Origin: Mycobacterium sp. MBM
GTDB lineage: Bacteria; Actinomycetota; Actinomycetes; Mycobacteriales; Mycobacteriaceae
Reading direction: 5' to 3'
DNA: 64,000 bases
Assembly (NCBI GenBank): GCA_021648845.1
Contig: JAKJHY010000003.1
Span: 186,001-250,000 of the forward strand
The notes under the pieces are model-generated. The model saw only the letters and a program-made list of their open reading frames with translations. It was not told where the DNA came from and searched no databases. Made by a program: the position numbers and the translations under genes. This document shows positions 58,127 through 64,000 of the stretch, in pieces. Numbering within the stretch: the stretch's first letter is position 1; each line of letters opens with the position of its first letter.

Positions 58127-59254
58127 GTGCGCGTTGCAATCGTTGCCGAGTCCTTCCTCCCGAACGTCAACGGCGTGACCAATTCGGTGCTTCGGGTGAT
58201 CGAGCATCTCCGGCGCACCGGACACGAGGTGCTGGTCATCGCGCCGGACACCCCACGCGGCGAGGCGCCCGCCGAAAGGGTGCACGACGGTGTGCGCGTG
58301 CACCGGGTGCCCGCCCACATGTTCCCGATGGTGACCTCGCTGCCGCTCGGTGTGCCGCTGCCCCGGATCGTAGGTGTGCTGCGCGGTTTCGATCCCGATG
58401 TGGTGCATCTGGCATCGCCGGCGCTCCTGGGTTGGGGCGGTGTGCACGCCGCCCGGTACCTCGGTGTTCCCGCGGTGGCGGTATTTCAGACCGATGTCGC
58501 CGGGTTCGCCGAAAGCTACGGTGTCGGTGTGCTGTCCCGGGCGTCCTGGGCGTGGACGCGCCGGCTGCACAGCAAGGCCGACCGCACCCTGGCTCCGTCC
58601 ACCTCGGCGATGGAAAATCTTGCCGCTCATGGTGTTCCGCGTCTGCACAAGTGGGGTCGCGGGGTAGACATCACCGGTTTCGTGCCGTCGGCGCGCGACG
58701 AGTCGCTGCGGGCGGCGTGGTCCCCGGCGGGGAAACCGGTTATCGGCTTCGTCGGCAGGCTGGCACCGGAGAAGCATGTCGAGCGGCTGGCCGTCCTGGC
58801 CGCCCGCGATGACCTGCAGGTTGTCATCGTGGGCGCCGGCGTGGACAGAGACAAGCTCGAATCACTCATGCCGACAGCGGTTTTCACCGGGGAGCTGCGC
58901 GGCGCAGAGCTGGCCGCGGCGTATGCCAGCATGGATGTCTTCGTGCACCCGGGCGAGCATGAGACGTTCTGTCAGGCCGTCCAGGAGGCGATGGCCTCGG
59001 GTCTGCCGGTGATCGCCCCCGATGCTGGTGGGCCGCGTGATCTGGTCACGCCGATGCACACCGGCCTGCTGCTGGGTGTCGACGAATTCGAGGCCCGGCT
59101 GTGCGGTGCCGTCGACCACCTGGTCGCCGAGCGGTCCCGGTACTCGGCGGCGGCTCGGCGCAGCGTGCTCGCCCGCACCTGGCCCGCGGTGTGTGACGAG
59201 CTGCTCGGGCACTACGAATCGGTGATCGGGGAACGCCGCCGCCTCGCGGCGTGA
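58127..59254 (+). CDS. mgtA: GDP-mannose-dependent alpha-mannosyltransferase (GT4)
   Basis: A 375-residue GT-B glycosyltransferase, closely matching Rv0557 MgtA, which mannosylates a glucuronosyl-diacylglycerol anchor and was once annotated pimB. N-terminal [38 protein letters not shown], and the C-terminal donor-site [17 protein letters not shown] and [32 protein letters not shown] (E-x7-E) are all present. GTG 58127 agrees with the M. tuberculosis start. The last codons lie in the first unit of a 26-bp repeat. Confidence 0.94.
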   Translation: MRVAIVAESFLPNVNGVTNSVLRVIEHLRRTGHEVLVIAPDTPRGEAPAERVHDGVRVHRVPAHMFPMVTSLPLGVPLPRIVGVLRGFDPDVVHLASPALLGWGGVHAARYLGVPAVAVFQTDVAGFAESYGVGVLSRASWAWTRRLHSKADRTLAPSTSAMENLAAHGVPRLHKWGRGVDITGFVPSARDESLRAAWSPAGKPVIGFVGRLAPEKHVERLAVLAARDDLQVVIVGAGVDRDKLESLMPTAVFTGELRGAELAAAYASMDVFVHPGEHETFCQAVQEAMASGLPVIAPDAGGPRDLVTPMHTGLLLGVDEFEARLCGAVDHLVAERSRYSAAARRSVLARTWPAVCDELLGHYESVIGERRRLAA

Positions 59255-59305
59255 TCGGGCCCCGCCGCCTCGCGGCGTGATCGGGCCCAGCCGCCTCGCG
59301 GCGCC
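59232..59305. repeat. Three tandem 26-bp GC hairpin units after mgtA
   Basis: The unit GCCGCCTCGCGGCGTGATCG (plus GGCCC and 1-2 variable bases) occurs at a strict 26-bp period with GCCTCGCGGC at 59241, 59267 and 59293. Each unit can fold as GCCGC-CTC-GCGGC. The mgtA stop codon (59252-59254) is the TGA of the first unit, so the repeat grew out of the 3' end of the gene. It may act as a stacked terminator. Confidence 0.65.
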
Positions 59306-59342
59306 CCTCTAGAGTGGTCGAGACGCCGTGGGGGGAGCCGTG

Positions 59343-60932
59343 ATGACAACACCACAGCCCACCTCGACGTGGGCGCCGTTGCGATCGCCGGTGTACCGGG
59401 CGCTGTGGATCGCGCAACTGGTGTCCAACCTCGGCACCTGGATGCAGACCGTCGGCGCGCAGTGGATGCTGGTCGGCGATCCGCGCGCCGCGGTGCTGGT
59501 GCCGCTGGTGCAGACGGCCACGACGCTGCCGGTGATGCTGCTGGCCTTGCCGTCGGGCGTGCTGGCCGACCTCGTCGACCGCCGCCGGCTGCTGATTGCC
59601 ACCCAGGGTGCGATGGCCGCCGGGGTGGGTCTGCTCGCATCGCTGACCGGTGCTGGGCTGACGACTCCGGCGGTGCTGCTGACCTTGCTGTTCATGATCG
59701 GGTGTGGGCAGGCGCTGGTGGCGCCGGCCTGGCAGGCCATCCAGCCCGATCTGGTTCCCGCCCAGCAGATCCCGGCCGCCGCAGCGTTGGGGAGCATGAG
59801 CATCAACCTGGCCAGGGCCATCGGGCCGGCCATCGCCGGGGTGCTGGTGTCGCTGTCCGGGCCGACGCTGGTCTTCGCGCTCAACGCGGTGTCGTTCGCC
59901 GGGATCGTCATGGTGCTCTTCTTCTGGCGGCCCGCCGCGGTGGAGCGCCGCGAACCGGTCGAGCGTGCCTTGGCGGCGCTCAGCGCGGGTGGGCGGTTCA
60001 TCCGCAGCTCTCCGGTGGTGCGGCGAATCCTGCTGCGGGCGGCGCTGTTCGTGGCGCCGGCCAGTGCACTGTGGGGGCTGCTCCCGGTGATCGCGAGCCG
60101 GCAATTGGGCTTGGCGGCGTCGGGCTACGGGGTGCTGCTGGGCGCGCTCGGTGCCGGTGCGGTGCTGGGAGCCTTCCTGTTGTCGTGGCTTCGGTCGCGC
60201 TTCGGTCAGAACGTGTTGCTCACCACCGCGGCGGCGGGGTTCGCGCTGACCACCGTCGTGCTGGCGGTGGTGCCGAACGTCGTCGCGGTGCTGCTGGCAC
60301 TGCTGTTGGGTGGCGCCTCCTGGCTGCTGTCGCTCTCGACGCTGAACGCGTCGATGCAGCTGAGCCTGCCGGGCTGGGTGCGCGCCCGTGGACTGTCGGT
60401 GTATCAGCTGGTCTTCATGGGCGGGCAGGCGGTCGGTTCGCTGGTCTGGGGTGTGGTCGCCACCGCCACCAGCAGCGTCACCAGCCTGCTGATCAGTGCC
60501 GGCTTTCTGGTGGTGTGCGGACTGTCCTCGCTGTGGTGGCCGCTGCACGCCAGGACCGGCGATCTGGACCTGACCCCGTCCTCGCACTGGCCCGAGCCGA
60601 ACCTGGTGTTCGATCCCGCCCCGCTCGACGGTCCGGTGTTGGTGCTCACCTCCTATCGGGTGGCACCCGACGACGAGCAGCACTTCCTCACCGCGATGGA
60701 GGTGCTGGGCCGCTCCCGGCAACGCACCGGGGCGTCACAGTGGCGACTGTTCCGCAGTGTCGAACACGAATCGACCTTCGTCGAGACGTTCGTGGTGCGG
60801 TCCTGGGGCGAGCACATGCATCAACACCACACCCGGCTCACCGGCCAGGACCTGCTGATCGAACGGGCCGTGGAACGCTACACCGATGGTGTGCCCGTCT
60901 CCGAGCACTACATCGCGGTGCGCGGACGCTAG
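59343..60932 (+). CDS. MFS exporter with C-terminal soluble domain (EntS/DUF894-like)
   Basis: A 529-residue major facilitator. Twelve helices span about residues 18-400; AQLVSNLGTWMQTVGAQWMLV and LPSGVLADLVDRRRLLI are typical of the enterobactin-exporter-like MFS_3 group. A C-terminal soluble domain of about 120 residues (SYRVAPDDEQHFLTAMEVLGRSRQRTGASQWRLFRS, in part) resembles an antibiotic-monooxygenase fold often fused to this group. A strong Shine-Dalgarno (GGGGGAG) precedes ATG 59343. Substrate unknown. Confidence 0.88.
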   Translation: MTTPQPTSTWAPLRSPVYRALWIAQLVSNLGTWMQTVGAQWMLVGDPRAAVLVPLVQTATTLPVMLLALPSGVLADLVDRRRLLIATQGAMAAGVGLLASLTGAGLTTPAVLLTLLFMIGCGQALVAPAWQAIQPDLVPAQQIPAAAALGSMSINLARAIGPAIAGVLVSLSGPTLVFALNAVSFAGIVMVLFFWRPAAVERREPVERALAALSAGGRFIRSSPVVRRILLRAALFVAPASALWGLLPVIASRQLGLAASGYGVLLGALGAGAVLGAFLLSWLRSRFGQNVLLTTAAAGFALTTVVLAVVPNVVAVLLALLLGGASWLLSLSTLNASMQLSLPGWVRARGLSVYQLVFMGGQAVGSLVWGVVATATSSVTSLLISAGFLVVCGLSSLWWPLHARTGDLDLTPSSHWPEPNLVFDPAPLDGPVLVLTSYRVAPDDEQHFLTAMEVLGRSRQRTGASQWRLFRSVEHESTFVETFVVRSWGEHMHQHHTRLTGQDLLIERAVERYTDGVPVSEHYIAVRGR

Positions 60933-61753
60933 CCCTGCGCCTGCACGGACACCGGCTGCCACTCCCGCCAGGTCGCCAGCCGCTGGGCGTAATCGGCCTC
61001 GGCGAGCTGCAGCGGGATCTCCCCGAAGAACACCCGCAGGGGCGGCTGCTCGGCGTCGACGATTTTGAGTACCGCGGCGGCCGAGGCCTGTGGGTCGCCC
61101 GATTTCGCGGTGCGCTTGGCCCTGGCCTCCTGGGCCTCGGCATGGGCGTCGGTGTACTCGGGCAGGGGCGTCGCGTGGCGGGCCGAGGACCCGGCCCAGT
61201 CGGTGTCGAATCCGCCCGGCTCGATCAGCGTGACGTGGATACCGAACCCGGCGATCTCCTGGGCCAGCGACTGGGAGAAACCCTCCAGCGCCCACTTCGA
61301 CGCGTGGTAGATGCCGACGTTCTGGAACGCGGTGATCCCGCCGATGGAGGACACCTGGATGATGTGTCCGCTGCGCTGGGCCCGCAGGAACGGCAGCGCG
61401 GCCTGGGTCACCCACAGCGCACCGAACAGGTTCGTCTCGATCTGGTCCCGGGCCTCGGCCTCGGACAGTTCTTCGATGAAGCCGAACTGTCCGTATCCGG
61501 CGTTGTTGACCACGACGTCGAGCCGGCCGAAGTGCTCGTGCGCGGCCTTGACCGCGGCAAAATCGGCCGTCCGATCGGTGACGTCGAGCTGCAGCGGCAG
61601 GATCGCCGCGCCGTATTTGGTGACCAGGTCCTCCAGCGACCGGGTGTCGCGGGCGGTGGCGGCCACCTTGTCACCACGTTCCAGGGCCGCGATCGCCCAT
61701 TCCCGGCCGAAGCCGCGGGACGTGCCGGTGATGAACCAGACCTTCTCGGCCAT
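60929..61753 (-). CDS. Short-chain dehydrogenase/reductase
   Basis: A 274-residue classical SDR. Cofactor motif WFITGTSRGFGREWAIAAL with AATARD suggesting NADP(H), NNAG in VVNNAGYGQFGFIEEL, catalytic Ser in IQVSSIGGI and Tyr-Lys in GIYHASKWALEGFSQSLA. ATG 61753 has GGAAGG upstream. It converges on the MFS gene with a 4-base overlap. Substrate unknown. Confidence 0.92.
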   Translation of the reverse strand: MAEKVWFITGTSRGFGREWAIAALERGDKVAATARDTRSLEDLVTKYGAAILPLQLDVTDRTADFAAVKAAHEHFGRLDVVVNNAGYGQFGFIEELSEAEARDQIETNLFGALWVTQAALPFLRAQRSGHIIQVSSIGGITAFQNVGIYHASKWALEGFSQSLAQEIAGFGIHVTLIEPGGFDTDWAGSSARHATPLPEYTDAHAEAQEARAKRTAKSGDPQASAAAVLKIVDAEQPPLRVFFGEIPLQLAEADYAQRLATWREWQPVSVQAQG

Positions 61754-61836
61754 ATCGATGCCTTCCGTTGGCGTGCGCTTCAGCGGTAGCAACGTCAGCG
61801 CGCAATCCCCATTCCCGGAACCTGGGGACTCACAGG

Positions 61837-61842
61837 TAGTTT
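61837..61842 (+). promoter_or_regulatory. -10 box (TAGTTT) for leaderless menG
   Basis: TAGTTT ends 7 nt before the ATG at 61850. Confidence 0.4.
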
Positions 61843-61849
61843 TAATCCG

Positions 61850-62539
61850 ATGAGCAGGGCGTCGCTGGAGAAGGATCCGCACGAGGTCGCGTCGATGTTC
61901 GACGCCGTGGCCCGTCGCTACGACATCACGAACACGGTGATGTCGCTGGGGCAGGACCGGTACTGGCGTCGCCAGACCCGGTCGGCACTGGCGATCGGGC
62001 CGGGGGAGCGGGTGCTCGACCTGGCCGCCGGCACGGCGGTGTCGACCGTCGAATTGGCGACATCGGGCGCCTGGTGCGTGGCCGCGGACTTCTCGGTCGG
62101 AATGCTGGCCGCCGGCGCATCCCGCGCGGTGCCCAAGGTGGCCGGGGATGCCACCAAGCTGCCGTTCGCCGACGGTGTGTTCGACGCGGTGACCATCAGC
62201 TTCGGGCTGCGCAACGTGGTCGATCATGTGGCGGGGCTGCGGGAGATGGCGCGGGTGACGCGCCCCGGCGGCCGGCTGGTGGTGTGCGAGTTCTCCACAC
62301 CGACCAACGCCCTGTTCGCCACCGCATACAAGGAGTACCTGATGCAGGCGCTGCCGATGATGGCGCGCGCGGTGTCGAGCAACCCGGATGCGTATGTGTA
62401 TCTCGCCGAGTCGATTCGGGCCTGGCCGACGCAGTCGCAGCTTGCCGACCGTATCCGCGACGCGGGCTGGGAATCGGTACGCTGGCGCAACCTGACCGGT
62501 GGCATCGTCGCACTGCATGCGGCGGTCAAGCCGGGCTGA
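61850..62539 (+). CDS. menG: Demethylmenaquinone methyltransferase
   Basis: A 229-residue UbiE/MenG methyltransferase performing the last step of menaquinone synthesis on the MenA product. Family motifs: [28 protein letters not shown] motif [57 protein letters not shown] (in part). Orthologue of Rv0558 (also called ubiE or menH). Its stop overlaps the CobW start by one base (TGATG). Confidence 0.96.
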   Translation: MSRASLEKDPHEVASMFDAVARRYDITNTVMSLGQDRYWRRQTRSALAIGPGERVLDLAAGTAVSTVELATSGAWCVAADFSVGMLAAGASRAVPKVAGDATKLPFADGVFDAVTISFGLRNVVDHVAGLREMARVTRPGGRLVVCEFSTPTNALFATAYKEYLMQALPMMARAVSSNPDAYVYLAESIRAWPTQSQLADRIRDAGWESVRWRNLTGGIVALHAAVKPG

Positions 62540-63492
62540 TGACGGTGAGCGTCCCCGTGCTGGCCCTTGCCGGCTTTCTCGGAGCCGGCAAGACGACGCT
62601 ACTCAACCACCTGCTGCGCAACAGTCGCGGCGTGCGAATCGGGGCTCTGGTCAACGATTTCGGCGCGGTGAACATCGACGCGATGTTCGTCGCCGGCCAG
62701 GTCGACGCGATGGCTTCGCTGTCCAACGGGTGTATCTGTTGCGCGGTGGACGCCACGGAGGCCGCCGATATGCTGGGCAGGCTCGCCGCGGTACGCCCCG
62801 CCCTGGACCTGATCGTCGTGGAGGCCAGCGGTATCGCCGAACCCCCGGTGCTGGCGCGCACCATCGCCACCGCCGGTGACGACCGATTCCACTACGCGGG
62901 CCTGGTGCTGGTGGTGGACACCGCCCAGCCGGCCGAACTGGGCCACGGCGTCCGGGTGGCCGATCTGGTGGTGCTCAACAAGGCCGGCGACGGTGACGCC
63001 GATGCGGTGGCCGCCGCGGTGCGCGCCGAGAATCCACGGGTTCCGTTGGTGCGCACCGATTTTGCGCGCGTGGACCCGGCCTTGCTGATCGATCCTCCGG
63101 TGCGGCGGCGCGAACGCCCGGCTCAGTTGTCATTGGACGAACTGCTGGTGGACGACGATCATCACCATGAGCACCCCGAGTACCAGAGTGTGGAGTTCGA
63201 CACCGATGCGCCGGTGAACCCGCGCCGCTTTCTGGCGTTTCTGCACGATCGGCCTGCCGGGCTCTATCGCGCAAAGGGTTTCGTGGATTTCGGTGACGGT
63301 GGCCGATATTCGGTGCAGTTGGTGGGCAGCTCGCTGCGGTTCGACAAGCGCGGTGCCGCCGGGCGCGGGAGCACGTTGGTGCTGATCGGCACCGGGATCG
63401 ACGAGGCGGCGCTGTCGGCTGCACTGCGCGAGTGCACCCGTGAACCCGCCGACGAGAACGCGATGCTCGGTGTGTACAAGTACGTGGTGTAA
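62539..63492 (+). CDS. CobW/COG0523-family metal-chaperone GTPase
   Basis: A 317-residue G3E GTPase. Walker [18 protein letters not shown], metal-site CxCC in [12 protein letters not shown], Walker B/G3 [11 protein letters not shown], and a His-rich loop [11 protein letters not shown] before the CobW C-terminal domain ([19 protein letters not shown] ... ). The base-specificity motif reads LNKAGD instead of the usual NKxD. Likely delivers zinc or another metal to client enzymes. It is coupled to menG by a one-base overlap, with no own promoter seen. Confidence 0.9.
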   Translation: MTVSVPVLALAGFLGAGKTTLLNHLLRNSRGVRIGALVNDFGAVNIDAMFVAGQVDAMASLSNGCICCAVDATEAADMLGRLAAVRPALDLIVVEASGIAEPPVLARTIATAGDDRFHYAGLVLVVDTAQPAELGHGVRVADLVVLNKAGDGDADAVAAAVRAENPRVPLVRTDFARVDPALLIDPPVRRRERPAQLSLDELLVDDDHHHEHPEYQSVEFDTDAPVNPRRFLAFLHDRPAGLYRAKGFVDFGDGGRYSVQLVGSSLRFDKRGAAGRGSTLVLIGTGIDEAALSAALRECTREPADENAMLGVYKYVV

Positions 63493-63529
63493 ACCGGGTG
63501 GCCGTGACCCCGGGAGGTGGCGCACCCGT

Positions 63530-63535
63530 TACTCT
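63530..63535 (+). promoter_or_regulatory. -10 box (TACTCT) for leaderless ppnP
   Basis: TACTCT ends 6 nt before the ATG at 63542 and supports this start. Confidence 0.45.
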
Positions 63536-63541
63536 GCGCCC

Positions 63542-63823
63542 ATGTTCACAGTCAATGAGTACTTCGGCGGCGATGTCGCGTCGATCGCCTTCACGACGGC
63601 GCAGGGTCCGGCCACCGTCGGGGTCATGGCCGTCGGCGAGTTCGAGTTCGGGACCTCCCGGCTGGAGATCATGACGGTGGTGTCCGGTGCGCTGGCCGTG
63701 CGGCTTCCGGGCCGCGACGACTGGGAAACCTATGGTGCGGGAGCACAATTCACGGTCGCCGCGGACAGCAAGTTCACGGTGCGTGCGGAGGTCGAGACGG
63801 CCTACCTGTGCGAGTACCGCTGA
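63542..63823 (+). CDS. ppnP: Pyrimidine/purine nucleoside phosphorylase PpnP (DUF1255)
   Basis: A 93-residue single cupin-fold protein matching Ppn[49 protein letters not shown] (in part), and the C-terminal [21 protein letters not shown]. The family phosphorolyses a broad range of nucleosides. It is the normal length for the family and has its own leaderless -10 box. Confidence 0.92.
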   Translation: MFTVNEYFGGDVASIAFTTAQGPATVGVMAVGEFEFGTSRLEIMTVVSGALAVRLPGRDDWETYGAGAQFTVAADSKFTVRAEVETAYLCEYR

Positions 63824-63829
63824 CTCGGA

Positions 63830-63895
63830 TCAGATCTGGGTGTTGGGTGTGGCCCGTCGCGGGGGTGTGTCGAAGTCGAGATGGAGCGCGGCCAT
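63830..63895 (-). CDS. Possible 21-residue small ORF with a very strong ribosome-binding site
   Basis: A minus-strand ATG frame of 21 codons (MAALHLDFDTPPRRATPNTQ plus I) preceded by GGGGGGGAGG, 5 nt before the ATG. Such a strong Shine-Dalgarno is unusual in this window. It could be a leader peptide, a small protein or a peptide precursor. The upstream sequence to the window end (63896-64000) holds no other gene I can support. Confidence 0.3.
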   Translation of the reverse strand: MAALHLDFDTPPRRATPNTQI

Positions 63896-64000
63896 GAGAA
63901 CCTCCCCCCCGAGGCGTGGTCAGCAATGTCGACCGGTGATCCGTATGCGGAGCCTGGCACAGGATCCGACCCGGACACAAGGGTCTATGTTAATGAATAT

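Noticed and set aside
1..64000. tRNA, rRNA, CRISPR, prophage or transposase genes
   Set aside because: I found no cloverleaf, rRNA core sequence, regularly spaced repeat-spacer array or transposase motif. Only the 13E12-type HNH gene is of a mobile-like family.

Overview
This is high-GC actinobacterial chromosome, almost certainly a rapidly growing mycobacterium (Mycolicibacterium/Mycobacterium). The gene order follows the Mycobacterium tuberculosis Rv0523c-Rv0558 segment (hemL, phosphoglycerate mutase, the cytochrome c maturation genes, menA, an MTA phosphorylase, galE-like, menE, pitA, menB, fadD8, menC, bpoC, menD, mgtA, menG). Accessory genes are inserted between the conserved blocks. Two cutinases, F420-type (FDOR) reductases, an Eis acetyltransferase, a 13E12-type HNH gene and many leaderless GTG/ATG starts placed 6-8 nt after a TANNNT -10 box also point to a mycobacterium. 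I found no rRNA, tRNA, CRISPR array or intact insertion sequence.

Layout. 1-4000: cutinase, MpaB-type oxygenase with a TetR regulator, a small acidic protein, and PPOX and F420-type flavoproteins. 4000-10900: haem and cytochrome c block (hemL, histidine phosphatase, TlpA-like lipoprotein, CcdA, ResB, CcsB) ending in a ParA-like ATPase, mostly translationally coupled. 11000-15600: secreted PE-PPE-like protein, small membrane proteins, an ionotropic-glutamate-receptor-like channel, menA. 15690-17710: small protein, MTA phosphorylase, sugar epimerase. 17720-23050: a two-component system divergent from a tightly overlapping five-gene operon (GT2, DUF2064 transferase, methyltransferase, membrane molybdo-oxidoreductase with a cytochrome b-like half, membrane protein). 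23000-29600: GT-C-like membrane protein, nitronate monooxygenase, adenylate cyclase, second cutinase, PhoU, AzlCD, PPOX protein.

29580-37650: menE with a DUF3349 gene, a pitA operon carrying a second DUF3349 gene, VOC protein, FUSC transporter, SDR, menB. 37700-40910: small lipoprotein, a methionine aminopeptidase divergent from a small XRE regulator over two identical-type palindromes, then a DUF222/HNH gene behind a textbook SOS promoter. 41000-48000 (mostly minus strand): FDOR, HAD, eis, SOUL protein, ECF42-like sigma factor, membrane protein, FadD8-like ligase behind a KstR-type operator, and a DGPF/YCII protein behind an ECF42-like promoter. 48000-57400: amidohydrolase, acyl-CoA ligase, menC, orphan HicB-like antitoxin beside an array of short palindromes, GlxA and DJ-1 proteins, bpoC, menD, DUF3592. 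57370-64000: DsbA-like lipoprotein, mgtA, a 26-bp tandem hairpin repeat, MFS exporter, SDR, menG, CobW-type GTPase, PpnP, and a possible 21-residue minus-strand ORF.

Menaquinone synthesis is the main shared theme: menA, menE, menB, menC, menD and menG are all here but scattered over 48 kb, and several have their own predicted leaderless promoter. The most interesting unexplained features are the two-component-linked five-gene operon, the four-palindrome array at 52252-52301, the paired GGTAT-N4-ATACC operators at 38832-38876, and the lack of usual start codons at menE (and perhaps menC).
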